Positions 30,477-38,875 of a stretch of 41,691 nt of DNA are shown one piece after another. The notes under the pieces were generated by a model. The model worked only from the letters and a program-made list of their open reading frames with translations, ran no database searches and had not been told where the DNA came from. The translations under genes were made by a program, and so were the position numbers. The DNA comes from a bacterium (GTDB lineage: Bacteria; Sysuimicrobiota; Sysuimicrobiia; Sysuimicrobiales; Segetimicrobiaceae): contig DATGJN010000086.1 in assembly GCA_035295165.1 (NCBI GenBank), positions 1 to 41,691 on the forward strand, in the 5' to 3' direction. The stretch's first letter is position 1. Every line of letters begins with the position of its first letter.

Positions 30477-31370
30477 GTGGCGCTGACACGACTACTGATC
30501 GATCCGTATGCGGTTCCCGGCGAGTTCCGCAAGACGCAGCTGCACTGCCACACCACCAACTCCGACGGGTATCTCGCGCCGCGCGCGCTTCTGGAACGCT
30601 ACCGCGCCCGAGGATACGCCGTCGTGGTCTTTACCGATCACGAGCGCGTGACCACGTGCGACGATCTGAACGACGGCGTGTTTGCGGCCCTGCCCGGGGT
30701 CGAGACGACCGTGCCGCGACCGTTCAAACCCTTGGGGCCCCACATGGGGCGCCTGGGCGCCCCCGGCCTGCTGCGCGCAGGCGGCGCCCAGGCGTGCATC
30801 GACGCGACGGCGGCGGCCGGCGGCGTGGTGTCGCTGCACCACCCCTCCTGGACCGGCAACGGGTTCACCGGTCGGTGGTCCGTCGCCGAAATGGTGCGCC
30901 TCTCTGGATACCACCTGATCGAAATCAGCAACCATCACAGCCGGAGCGCGGAGGACGTCCGGCGGTGGACGGCGGTGCTCAGGCACCGGGACGCCACGGC
31001 CCCCGTGGGCGCCGTCGCCGCCGACGATCTCCACCGGGAGCGGGATTTGGACACCGGATGGGTGATGCTCAAGACCCCGACCGTCTCAGCCGGCGCGGTG
31101 CTCCAGGCGCTGCGGGGCCTCGCCTTCTACGCCTCGACGGGCCCCCAGGCGGAGTTCGGCGCGCGAGACGGCGCCGTCACCTGCGCCACGGACGCCGGAC
31201 GGATCCGGTTCCTCGACGCCGAGGATGCCGTGCGGCTCGACGCGGCGGGCCCCGAAGCATCGTACGCGCCCCGAGGCGACGAGGGGTTCGTGCGGGTCGA
31301 GTGCGTCGGCCACTCGGGCGCCACCGCGTGGTCGCAGCCGTTCTGGCTCACGCAGGACCGCGAGGCCTGA
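30477..31370 (+). CDS. PHP-domain metal-dependent phosphoesterase
   Basis: 297 residues from GTG 30477 (weak ribosome-binding site; an ATG at 30466 is out of frame). PHP motifs are present in order: QLHCHTTNSDGYLAP (His23, His25, Asp30), YAVVVFTDHERVTTCDDLN, GVVSLHHPSWTGNGF, LIEISNHHSRSAEDVRR, then VGAVAADDLHRERDLDTG. These form the trinuclear metal site of histidinol-phosphate-phosphatase-like or nucleotidase enzymes. The C-terminal 80 residues have a beta-rich part (VECVGHSGATAWSQPFWLTQ) common to PHP proteins that hydrolyse phosphate esters or lipids in the cell surface. Substrate unknown. It lies between M48 protease and DUF202 genes, all co-directional. Confidence 0.9.
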   Translation: MALTRLLIDPYAVPGEFRKTQLHCHTTNSDGYLAPRALLERYRARGYAVVVFTDHERVTTCDDLNDGVFAALPGVETTVPRPFKPLGPHMGRLGAPGLLRAGGAQACIDATAAAGGVVSLHHPSWTGNGFTGRWSVAEMVRLSGYHLIEISNHHSRSAEDVRRWTAVLRHRDATAPVGAVAADDLHRERDLDTGWVMLKTPTVSAGAVLQALRGLAFYASTGPQAEFGARDGAVTCATDAGRIRFLDAEDAVRLDAAGPEASYAPRGDEGFVRVECVGHSGATAWSQPFWLTQDREA

Positions 31371-31383
31371 CCTCGCCAATGCG

Positions 31384-31794
31384 ATGACAGAGCCGACCGC
31401 CGACCAGCGCGCTGCGACCAGCCGAGATCCCAACCGCGCCCGCGATCACCTCGCGAATGAACGCACGTTTCTCGCGTGGGTGCGTACCGGCGTCGCCGTC
31501 ATCGTCCTCGGGTTTGCGATTGGCCGCTTTGCGATTGCCATCCGTGAATTCGCGAGCCTGCAGGGGCTCGCGCGGCGAACGCCGGAATTCTCCGTCTGGT
31601 TCGGGACGATCGCCATGGTCGCGGGCGTGCTGCTGACGCTGGCCGGTCTGCGTCGGTATCGTCGGACGCGTGCCCAGCTGGAATCAGGAACGTTCGAGCC
31701 CGCCGGGTTTGCCACCGACCTCGTCGGCATTCTCACGGCGCTGTTCGGGCTGCTGCTCGCCGGATATTTGGTCTACATGAAACTCCGACAGTAG
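31384..31794 (+). CDS. DUF202 (YidH-like) membrane protein
   Basis: 136 residues, ATG 31384, 13 bases after the PHP stop. The DUF202 signature RDHLANERTFLAWVRTGVAV is at about 20-39, and three membrane segments follow: VAVIVLGFAIGRFAIAI (about 37-53), FSVWFGTIAMVAGVLLTLAG and LVGILTALFGLLLAGYLVYM. The family occurs in bacteria and fungi (VTC complex subunits) and has no settled bacterial function. It ends the M48-PHP-DUF202 run. The 145 bases before the ABC binding protein carry no gene and no clear terminator. Confidence 0.92.
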   Translation: MTEPTADQRAATSRDPNRARDHLANERTFLAWVRTGVAVIVLGFAIGRFAIAIREFASLQGLARRTPEFSVWFGTIAMVAGVLLTLAGLRRYRRTRAQLESGTFEPAGFATDLVGILTALFGLLLAGYLVYMKLRQ

Positions 31795-31939
31795 GCAGCG
31801 CCGCCGCTTCCTTCACGACGACGCCGTCATCGAGAGGGACCGGGCAGTCGAGCAGCGAACGCGACAGACGCGGTGGATCCGGCCGGCGCCGGACTATGCG
31901 GCAGCCCGGTAGATCGATGCTCCAGCAGGGAGGAACGTG

Positions 31940-33226
31940 ATGCACATCACCCGGAGAGGCTGGCTCGTTGCGGTGCTGGCCATCGTCTTGGCCGGCGTCA
32001 CGGTGGCCCAAGGCCAATCCCGAGTCACGATCACGTACTGGCAGTACTACTTCGAAAGCAAGGTCAAGACCATGGATACCCTGATCGCCCAGTTCGAGGC
32101 GAAGAACCCGGGCATCCACGTGGTCCAGGAGACGTTCCCCTACGATTCCTACAACCAGAAAGTCGCGAGCGCCGTCCCGGCCGGCCAGGGGCCGGACGTC
32201 GTGAACTTGTACTACGGCTGGCTCCCGCTCTACGTGGGCAGCGGGTATCTGCAGGTCCTCCCGAGCAGCGCGTTCGCGCCCGCCGAGATCGAGCGGGAGT
32301 TCGTGCCGATGATCAAGGCCGCGAAGTTCGACGGGCGGTACTGGGCCCTGCCCACCGCGGTCAGGACGCTCGCGCTGTTCTACGACAAGGACATGTTTCG
32401 TCAGGCCGGTATCGGCCGGGCGCCGATCACCTGGGACGAGTTCGCCTCCGACGCGCAGAAGTTGACGCAGCGCGACGCGAGCGGCCGCATCACAGTCGAA
32501 GGCTTCGGGATCGCGCCGAACGGGCAGGACCACCAGTTGCTCCGTGAGATCCTGTTCCGTCAGTGGGGCGCGGCGCCGTACAGCGCCGACAATCGGCACG
32601 TGACGTACAACACGGCCCAGGGGGCCGCGGCGCTCGCCTGGTACACCGACCTCGTGACCAAGCAGAAGGTGGCGGTCATCGATTTCTTCCCGGGCGGCAA
32701 CGGCTACCGCGACGCGTTCGACGCCGGCAAGGCCGGGATGATCGTGGACGGCTCGTTCGCGATCGGCGCCATCCGGTCGGCCGCGAAATTCGACTGGGGC
32801 GTCGCGGTGCTGCCCAAGCGCACCGCGGGGGGGACCCCGGGGAACTTCGGGTCGTTCTGGGTCAACGGGCTGACGCGAAAGGCGAGCGGTCCGCGGCTCG
32901 CGGCGTCGGTGGCGTTTCTGAAATACTTGACGTCCACCGACGTGCAACGGCTCTGGCTCACGCAGGTCGGGGAAATCCCGGCGAGCCAGGCACTCGCCGC
33001 CGACCCGAAGCTCGCGCAGGATCCGGTGTACGGCCCGTTCATCGCCAGCCTCGCGTACGCGCACGCGACGTTCTTCGTCGATGAAACCGCGCAGCGCACG
33101 GTCCTGCTCGACGCGATCAACGAGGTGGTGCTGAACCACAAGGACCCCAAGGCCGCCCTCGACGACGCTGCGGCCAAGGAGCAGAAGGTCCTCGACGACT
33201 TCTGGGCCAAGCAGCCGCACAAATAG
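31940..33226 (+). CDS. ABC transporter extracellular solute-binding protein, family 1 (sugar type)
   Basis: 428 residues from ATG 31940, preceded by GTG and GGAGG 6-10 bases upstream. A signal peptide (HITRRGWLVAVLAIVLAGVT) directs export; no lipobox is seen. The mature chain is of the UgpB/MalE class: TITYWQYYFESKVKTMDTLI, AQFEAKNPGIHVVQETFPYD, YNQKVASAVPAGQGPDVVNL, FDGRYWALPTAVRTLALFYD, and GKAGMIVDGSFAIGAIRSAA. It binds a carbohydrate or polyol outside the cell and hands it to the two permeases encoded next (gap 52 bases). No ATPase gene lies nearby, so a shared ATPase elsewhere is probable. The ligand is unknown; an amidohydrolase gene follows the permeases. Confidence 0.93.
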   Translation: MHITRRGWLVAVLAIVLAGVTVAQGQSRVTITYWQYYFESKVKTMDTLIAQFEAKNPGIHVVQETFPYDSYNQKVASAVPAGQGPDVVNLYYGWLPLYVGSGYLQVLPSSAFAPAEIEREFVPMIKAAKFDGRYWALPTAVRTLALFYDKDMFRQAGIGRAPITWDEFASDAQKLTQRDASGRITVEGFGIAPNGQDHQLLREILFRQWGAAPYSADNRHVTYNTAQGAAALAWYTDLVTKQKVAVIDFFPGGNGYRDAFDAGKAGMIVDGSFAIGAIRSAAKFDWGVAVLPKRTAGGTPGNFGSFWVNGLTRKASGPRLAASVAFLKYLTSTDVQRLWLTQVGEIPASQALAADPKLAQDPVYGPFIASLAYAHATFFVDETAQRTVLLDAINEVVLNHKDPKAALDDAAAKEQKVLDDFWAKQPHK

Positions 33227-33278
33227 GGAGGCGGTCGAGGGGCGGGGCGCCGGCGCCCGGACCCGGCCGATCGCGATC

Positions 33279-34199
33279 ATGGCCGTCCAGGTGGGTCGGG
33301 TGCGTCGGGGCGGTCTCAGTCTGAGTGCCCGCCGGACGCTGTCGGCGTACACGTTTCTTGCGGTGCCGCTCGCGTTCTTCCTGACGATCCGCATCGCGCC
33401 CGCCGCGGGCGCCCTCGTGATCAGCCTGCACCGCTGGAACGTCGTGGGGGCGGACCAGCCGTTCGTCGGCCTCGCGAACTTTCGCGAGATCTGGGCGGAC
33501 GCGTCGTTCTGGAAGGCGGCGGGCAATACCGTGATGTACGCCGTGGTCGGCATCCCCGCGCAGCTGGCGCTGGGGTTCGCGGTCGCGCTGCTGCTGCGGC
33601 GGATCACGCGCCTCCGCGGGCTCTTCCGCACGATCTACTTCATCCCGTTCGTGACCCCGATCGTCGCGGCGGCGTGGGTGTGGCAGTGGATGTACTCGCC
33701 CAACTTCGGCCCGCTGGCGATGCTGGCGAGCGCCATCAGATTGCCGGCGCCGGCGTTCCTGCGCGCGCCGAGCCAGGCGCTGTACGCGATCGCGGCGCTC
33801 GTGGTGTGGGAGTATCTCGGGTTCCAGGTCGTGATCTTCTTGGCGGGGCTCGACGCGATCCCCCGAGTCTACTACGAGGCTGCCGCGGTGGACGGCGCCC
33901 AGGGGTGGCGGATGTTCCGGTACATCACCGTGCCGCTGCTCAACCCCACGCTCGTCTTCTCGGTCGTGTACGGGACGATCGTGTACCTGCAGCTGTTCAC
34001 GCAGGTGCTGAACATGACGTTCGGGGACCCCGGCGGCCCGCTCGGCAGCACCGACACGATCGTCCTGTATGTGTACATCCTCGGGTTTCAACGGTTCCAC
34101 ATGGGCCAGGCCGCCGCGGCGACGGTTCTGCTGTTCGGCGTCCTGCTGCTCATCACGCTCGCACAGCTCACCGTCCTGTCTCGAAAGGTGGAGTACTGA
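33279..34199 (+). CDS. ABC sugar transporter permease, MalF/UgpA type
   Basis: 306 residues, ATG 33279. Six membrane segments are visible, starting with YTFLAVPLAFFLTIRIAPAA and AAGNTVMYAVVGIPAQLALG, then FIPFVTPIVAAAWVWQWMYS and VVWEYLGFQVVIFLAGLDAI. The EAA loop that docks on the ATPase is YYEAAAVDGAQGWRMFRYIT (about 202-221), which matches the consensus EAA---G---------I-LP spacing. It pairs with the permease that follows. The stop shares one base with the next start (TGATG), so translation is coupled. Confidence 0.95.
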   Translation: MAVQVGRVRRGGLSLSARRTLSAYTFLAVPLAFFLTIRIAPAAGALVISLHRWNVVGADQPFVGLANFREIWADASFWKAAGNTVMYAVVGIPAQLALGFAVALLLRRITRLRGLFRTIYFIPFVTPIVAAAWVWQWMYSPNFGPLAMLASAIRLPAPAFLRAPSQALYAIAALVVWEYLGFQVVIFLAGLDAIPRVYYEAAAVDGAQGWRMFRYITVPLLNPTLVFSVVYGTIVYLQLFTQVLNMTFGDPGGPLGSTDTIVLYVYILGFQRFHMGQAAAATVLLFGVLLLITLAQLTVLSRKVEY

Positions 34200-35074
34200 T
34201 GGCGCGGGCGCTCGATGCCCGGGCGGCCGCGCCCGCCGCGGCGCACCGCGCATGGCTCTTCCGGCGGGGGTGGGGAAGTGCCGCGGCGTACGCGGCGCTG
34301 GCCGCAGGCAGCGTCCTCGTCGTGTACCCGTTTCTCTGGATGCTCGCGACCGCCCTCAAGACGCCGCGAGAGATCTTCGAGCTGCACTTCTGGCCCGTCG
34401 CTCCGACGCTCGACAACATCCGCGCGGTCCTGGTCGCGACGCAGTTCCCGCGCTGGTTCGCGAACAGCCTCGGCGTGGCCGCCGCGACGACCGTCAGCGT
34501 GGCGTTCTTCGACTCGTTGGTGGGGTACACGTTCGCGAAGCTGCGCTTCCCCGGCCGAAACGTCATCTTCGTCGTCATCCTGAGCACCCTGATGATTCCG
34601 ACCGAGATGCTCGTGATCCCGTGGTACACGATGAGTGCGCGGTTGGGGTGGATCGACACCTACTGGGGCATCCTGTTCCCGGGGATCATGAGCGCGTTCG
34701 GCGTGTTCCTGATGCGGCAGTTCATGGCCGGGGTGCCGGACGAGCTGCTCGAAGCCGCGCGGATCGACGGCCTCTCCGAATTTGGCCTGTTTACGCGGGT
34801 CGCCTTGCCGCTCGTGCGTCCCGCGCTCGCGGCCCTGTGCATCTTCACGTTCCTCGGCAACTGGAACGCGTTCCTGTGGCCGTTGATCGTGATCCAAACA
34901 CCCGCGATGCGGACGCTGCCCGTGGGGATCGCCCTGTTCAGCGGCGAGGCGGGCTCGTCGTGGCACCTCATCATGGCCGCGTCGGCGCTCGCCGTGCTTC
35001 CCGTGCTCGCCGTGTTCGCTCTGCTCCAGCGGCAGATCATCGAGGGCGTCGTGCTCACGGGGTTGCGGAGTTGA
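34199..35074 (+). CDS. ABC sugar transporter permease, MalG/UgpE type
   Basis: 291 residues, ATG 34199 overlapping the upstream stop. After an Ala-rich cytoplasmic N-terminus it has six membrane segments (AAYAALAAGSVLVVYPFLWM; FANSLGVAAATTVSVAFFDS; VIFVVILSTLMIPTEMLVIP; YWGILFPGIMSAFGVFLMRQ and two more). The EAA loop is LLEAARIDGLSEFGLFTRVA, followed by LPLVRPALAALCIFTFLGNW. MalG-type permeases form a heterodimer with the MalF-type one. It is followed 19 bases later by an amidohydrolase gene, with no ATPase gene in view. Confidence 0.95.
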   Translation: MARALDARAAAPAAAHRAWLFRRGWGSAAAYAALAAGSVLVVYPFLWMLATALKTPREIFELHFWPVAPTLDNIRAVLVATQFPRWFANSLGVAAATTVSVAFFDSLVGYTFAKLRFPGRNVIFVVILSTLMIPTEMLVIPWYTMSARLGWIDTYWGILFPGIMSAFGVFLMRQFMAGVPDELLEAARIDGLSEFGLFTRVALPLVRPALAALCIFTFLGNWNAFLWPLIVIQTPAMRTLPVGIALFSGEAGSSWHLIMAASALAVLPVLAVFALLQRQIIEGVVLTGLRS

Positions 35075-35093
35075 GAAACGAGGTGATCGGCAG

Positions 35094-36065
35094 ATGACCG
35101 CGCAGGTTCCGGTCCTCGATTTCCACGCGCACTTCCCGATCCGCGGCGGCGGCGACCGCGTGCGCGACCAGTACGTCGCTCGACACGGCGAGGCGAAGTG
35201 GGCCGCGGTCACCGGGTGGTTGCGCGCCGACCAGGCGGGGTGGCGCCGGGCGTGGGGGTTTCCCGACCCCGAGCCGCCGGGGCCGGACGACGAGATGGCG
35301 GACCGGTGGGCGGCCGAGGCGGCCCGCCACCGCCTCGTGCGGATCGTGTTCGTCACGGGCGGCGACAACGACCGGCTCGCGCGCGTCGTCGCGCGGCACC
35401 CCGACACGTTCGTCGGCTTCGCCCACCACGACCCGTTTCGTCCGGACGCGGCGGCCGAGCTCGACCGCGCCGTCCGCACGCTGGGGCTGCGCGGGTACAA
35501 GCTCATCGCCCCGCTGCTCGACGGCCGGATCGACGACGAGCGGCTCTATCCGGTGTGGGACACGGCCGAGCGGCTCGGCATCCCCGTGTTGATCCACTTC
35601 GGTCCGCTCCGCTACCAGGGGATCGTGTCCCACCCGAACATGAGCCCGCTCGTGCTTCAAGATGTCGCCCGCGCGTTTCCCGGCGTGCCGTTCGTCATCC
35701 CGCACTTCGGCTGCGGGTACCCGCGCGAGCTCCTGCACCTCGCCTGGGTGTGCGGCAACGTACACGTGGACACCTCGGGCTCGAACGAGTGGATGCGGTG
35801 GATGCCGTACCCGCTGACGCTCGCGAGCTTGTTCCGGACGTTTCTCGACACCGTGGGCTCGTCGCGCATCGTCTTCGGCACCGACTCGTCGTGGTTTCCG
35901 CGAGGGTTCGCGGCGCGCTACCTCGCAGACCAGCTGCGCGCGTGCTACGAGATCGGATGCCCGGATGACGCCGTGCGCGCGATCTTCGCCGGGAACGCCG
36001 CCCGCCTGCTCAGGCTCAGGTCGCCGGAGGCCGGGGCGCGCGGTGCGGGTGAGGGAGGGGACTGA
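35094..36065 (+). CDS. Amidohydrolase family 2 hydrolase/decarboxylase
   Basis: 323 residues, ATG 35094 (GAGGTGAT about 7 bases upstream). Metal ligands appear in order: VLDFHAHFPIRGG (HxH), FVGFAHHDPFRP, YKLIAPLLDGRIDD with a candidate Lys or metal bridge region, IPVLIHFGPLRYQGIV, VIPHFGCGYPRELLHLAW and IVFGTDSSWFPRGF (catalytic Asp). This is the ACMSD-like amidohydrolase-2 group. It has an intact HxH, unlike the amidohydrolase at 13734-14621. It lies 19 bases after the permease pair and is probably in the same operon, so the imported compound may be its substrate or a precursor. The last 18 residues are a Gly/Arg-rich tail with no fold. Confidence 0.88.
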   Translation: MTAQVPVLDFHAHFPIRGGGDRVRDQYVARHGEAKWAAVTGWLRADQAGWRRAWGFPDPEPPGPDDEMADRWAAEAARHRLVRIVFVTGGDNDRLARVVARHPDTFVGFAHHDPFRPDAAAELDRAVRTLGLRGYKLIAPLLDGRIDDERLYPVWDTAERLGIPVLIHFGPLRYQGIVSHPNMSPLVLQDVARAFPGVPFVIPHFGCGYPRELLHLAWVCGNVHVDTSGSNEWMRWMPYPLTLASLFRTFLDTVGSSRIVFGTDSSWFPRGFAARYLADQLRACYEIGCPDDAVRAIFAGNAARLLRLRSPEAGARGAGEGGD

Positions 36066-36099
36066 CCGGCCCGGGCGCGCGGCGATCGCGCCTGCGTCA

Positions 36100-37137
36100 C
36101 TACTCGAGGCGCACGCGCCACACGTGCGTGACCTCGTCCTGTCCGCGCACCGCGGTGCCGCTTGCCGCGAGGATATCGCCGTCGTTCTCCCCGGACGGGA
36201 GCACGATGTTCGCATACCCGAACAGCCGGAGATGCCACGGATCCCGGCGCCACCGGACGACCGCGTCCCAGTGGACGCCGTCGGCGCTTCCGTAGAGCAC
36301 CGCGTCGCGGCCCCGGTTCACGGAGCTCGGTTCCACGCCGGTGGAGAAGAACAGCGCGGCGCCCACCCGGCACCCGTGGAAGCTGGAGGCTGCGATCGGC
36401 GCCAGGCGCGTGGTCCCGCCCGTCCGGTCGAGGCGGTAGATGGAGTTCTGCTCCCATTCGGTGTCCGACGCGTAGTACACCGCGTCCGCGCACGGCAGGA
36501 GCGCGACCGCTCTGGCTTGCTGGCCGCCGGCGAGCACCACCTCGACGGACGACCAGTCGGGCGTCACCCGCAGGATCCGGCACTCGTCGCCGTCGTCGCC
36601 CGTCAGCACCCACAGGCACCGAGCGTGCACGTCGTACGTGATGCTGTGGACGTGTCGGATGGCGCCCGCGGGAAACGTGTAGACGACCTGCCAGTGCTCA
36701 CCGTCGCGGGAGCCGAACACCCGGACCGCGTCGCGGTCGGGGTTCGGGAAGTACTCTCCCCAATACACCCACCCGTCCGGCGTGTCCGCGATCCCGAGCG
36801 GACGTCGGCCGCGCGGGACGGCCAGCACGGTGCGGAAGCGCGGGGCGTCGGCCGGCTTGAACGCGATCACTCTGGGGAACGACGCCACCAACCCGCCGTC
36901 GCGGAGCCGCGCGAGGGCGTGGCAGCCGCCCCGGACGAGCCGATCGCCGAGCCTGGCGCGCGAGGCCCAGCGGTACAGCGGCCCCGGGACGAAGCCGCCC
37001 GCGGGCTCCCATCCGGACATGCCCGCGACCGACCGGACCACCTCGTAGCCGCGGGCGGCGTACAAGGCGCCCGCGTGCCACCCCAGGACACGAAGCCCGG
37101 GGAAGCGCGCGAGGGGTTCGAGGCGGATCGCCGGCAC
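36100..37137 (-). CDS. Beta-propeller-like protein in heptose/carbamoyl operon
   Basis: 345 residues from GTG 37137, 4 bases after the carbamoyltransferase stop on the minus strand. The chain has repeating beta blades with regular Trp or Tyr at the ends: GWHAGALYAARGYEVVRSV, DTPDGWVYWGEYFPNPDRD, VRVFGSRDGEHWQVVYTFPA, VHSITYDVHARCLWVLTGDD, ALLPCADAVYYASDTEWEQN and AVLYGSADGVHWDAVVRW. DGEHWQVVYTF and DGVHWDAVVRW look like the Asp-box/WD-type turn of sialidase-like and YVTN propellers. I cannot name an exact family; no catalytic residues of glycosidases are obvious and no signal peptide is seen. It may bind or read the carbohydrate made by its operon partners. Convergent with the amidohydrolase at 36065, 34 bases away. 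Confidence 0.75.
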   Translation of the reverse strand: MPAIRLEPLARFPGLRVLGWHAGALYAARGYEVVRSVAGMSGWEPAGGFVPGPLYRWASRARLGDRLVRGGCHALARLRDGGLVASFPRVIAFKPADAPRFRTVLAVPRGRRPLGIADTPDGWVYWGEYFPNPDRDAVRVFGSRDGEHWQVVYTFPAGAIRHVHSITYDVHARCLWVLTGDDGDECRILRVTPDWSSVEVVLAGGQQARAVALLPCADAVYYASDTEWEQNSIYRLDRTGGTTRLAPIAASSFHGCRVGAALFFSTGVEPSSVNRGRDAVLYGSADGVHWDAVVRWRRDPWHLRLFGYANIVLPSGENDGDILAASGTAVRGQDEVTHVWRVRLE

Positions 37138-37141
37138 GGCG

Positions 37142-38866
37142 CTACTTGCGGATCACGTGATCGCCGAGCACGAGCGCGTCCATCCGCGTCCGCAGGAAGC
37201 ACTCGATGGCCTCATCGGGGGTGCACACGATCGGCTCGTTCTCGTTGAACGAGGTGTTGAGGACGACCGGCACGTCCGTGATCTGCTCGAACTCCTTGAT
37301 CAGCCGCCAGTAGCGCGGGTTCGCGTCCCGATCGACCGTCTGCAGGCGTCCGGTGCCGTCCACGTGCGTGACGGCGGGAATCACGGCACGCTTGTCCGGA
37401 AGGACGTGGTAGACCTTCACCATGAACGGGTCCGGGTACACTTGGTCGAAATAGTCGCCCACGGCCTCGAGCGTCACCGAGGGGGCGAACGGGCGAAACG
37501 ACTCCCGGTGCTTGATGCGGGCGTTGAGGATGTCCTTCATGTCGGCGCGGCGGGGGTCGGCGATGATGCTGCGGTTGCCCAACGCGCGCGGCCCCCACTC
37601 CATGCGGCTCTGGAACCAGCCCACGACGTTGCCGTCGGCGACGAGGCGGGCCGCGCGGCGCGCCACTTCGACCTCGTCGACGCGCTCGGACGCGAGCCCG
37701 TGGCGATCGAGCGCCCGGCCGATGTCGTCGGCGTCGTACGCCGGGCCGGTGTACGCGGCGGTCATCACATACCCGCGGGGCTGTCGCAAGAGCTGATGGT
37801 GGATGTAGTAGCACACGCCGAGCGCCGTGCCAGCGTCGTTCGCCGCCGGTTGGATATAGATGTCCGTAAACGGCGTGTTGGGCAGGACTTTGCCGTTGAA
37901 CGCGCTGTTCAGCGCGACGCCGCCGGCGAGGCACAGCGCGGTCTCCCCGGTCTCCCGCTGGAGGCGCCGCACGAGCGCGAACTCCGCTTCCTCCAGCATC
38001 GCCTGGAGCGAGGCCGCGACGTCCTGGTGTTTCTCCGTGAGCGGTTCCCCGGGCTGGCGCGGGGGTCCGAACACCTCCACGAACTTCTCCGAGTACATCG
38101 TGCCGATCTCGGGCGAGCCCTCGTCGAACGTCATGGACGCGCCCGCGGCGTGATGCACGAAGTAGTCGAGGTCCAGGTCGAAGGTGCCGTCGTGCTGGAC
38201 CCGGACGATCTTCCGGAACGCGTCCAGGTGGACCGGACGGCCGTACGGCGCGAGGCCCATGACCTTGCCTTCGTCCCCGTACTTCGGGAAGCCGAGCCAC
38301 TGGGACGCCGCGGTGTACACGAACCCGAGCGAGTGCGGGAAGTTAATCTCGCCGTGGACCTCGATCTGGCCGTCGCGCCCGACGCCCCACATCGTGCTGA
38401 CGAAGTCGCCCATCCCGTCCACCGACAGCACGGCCGCCCGCGGAAACGGCGAGACGAAGAACGCGCTCGCCATGTGCGCGCGGTGGTGCTCGACGTTGTG
38501 GAACTCGGCGCGCAGCCGCTTCGGGTCGAGCCCGAAGGCCTCGCACAGCGCCGCGTCGGGGCGGCGCACCTGGGCGGCGTTGGCGAGCCGCGCGCGGATC
38601 ATCGCGGCGCTGGGCCGGCGCCGGAGCGCGAACACGACCTTCTTCAGGAGGTTGGCGCTCGGGTCCCGCGAGATGCCGACGTGGTCGAGTTCGTACGGCG
38701 TGATCCCGGCGACCTCCAGACAGTACGCGATCGCGAGCTTCGGGAATCCCGCCCAATACTTGATGCGGCGAAAGCGCTCCTCTTCTGCCGCCGCGAGGAG
38801 CTCGCCGTCGCGGATCAGGCAGGCCGACGCCCCGCCGTGGTATGCGTTGATGCCCAGGATGTACAC
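37142..38866 (-). CDS. NodU/WapO-type O-carbamoyltransferase
   Basis: 574 residues, ATG 38866. These enzymes use carbamoyl phosphate and ATP to make carbamoyl-adenylate and transfer the carbamoyl group to a sugar hydroxyl. Residues about 1-330 are the YrdC/Kae1-like N-terminal part: ILGINAYHGGASACLIRDGE, FHNVEHHRAHMASAFFVSP, VLSVDGMGDFVSTMWGVGR and FPKYGDEGKVMGLAPYGRP. The C-terminal part has GETALCLAGGVALNSAFNGK, PAANDAGTALGVCYYIHHQL, VVGWFQSRMEWGPRALGNRS, IIADPRRADMKDILNARIKH, and NTSFNENEPIVCTPDEAIEC. Relatives modify Nod factors, antibiotics and, as WapO of Pseudomonas, the heptose of LPS. The heptose-forming genes immediately upstream on the same strand make a heptose acceptor the most natural inference. 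Confidence 0.95.
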   Translation of the reverse strand: MYILGINAYHGGASACLIRDGELLAAAEEERFRRIKYWAGFPKLAIAYCLEVAGITPYELDHVGISRDPSANLLKKVVFALRRRPSAAMIRARLANAAQVRRPDAALCEAFGLDPKRLRAEFHNVEHHRAHMASAFFVSPFPRAAVLSVDGMGDFVSTMWGVGRDGQIEVHGEINFPHSLGFVYTAASQWLGFPKYGDEGKVMGLAPYGRPVHLDAFRKIVRVQHDGTFDLDLDYFVHHAAGASMTFDEGSPEIGTMYSEKFVEVFGPPRQPGEPLTEKHQDVAASLQAMLEEAEFALVRRLQRETGETALCLAGGVALNSAFNGKVLPNTPFTDIYIQPAANDAGTALGVCYYIHHQLLRQPRGYVMTAAYTGPAYDADDIGRALDRHGLASERVDEVEVARRAARLVADGNVVGWFQSRMEWGPRALGNRSIIADPRRADMKDILNARIKHRESFRPFAPSVTLEAVGDYFDQVYPDPFMVKVYHVLPDKRAVIPAVTHVDGTGRLQTVDRDANPRYWRLIKEFEQITDVPVVLNTSFNENEPIVCTPDEAIECFLRTRMDALVLGDHVIRK

Positions 38867-38875
38867 GATGCGTCC

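Noticed and set aside
31733-33631. A 632-codon minus-strand frame under the sugar-binding protein
   Set aside because: Antisense to a gene with a signal peptide and matching motifs; no ribosome-binding site or family pattern.
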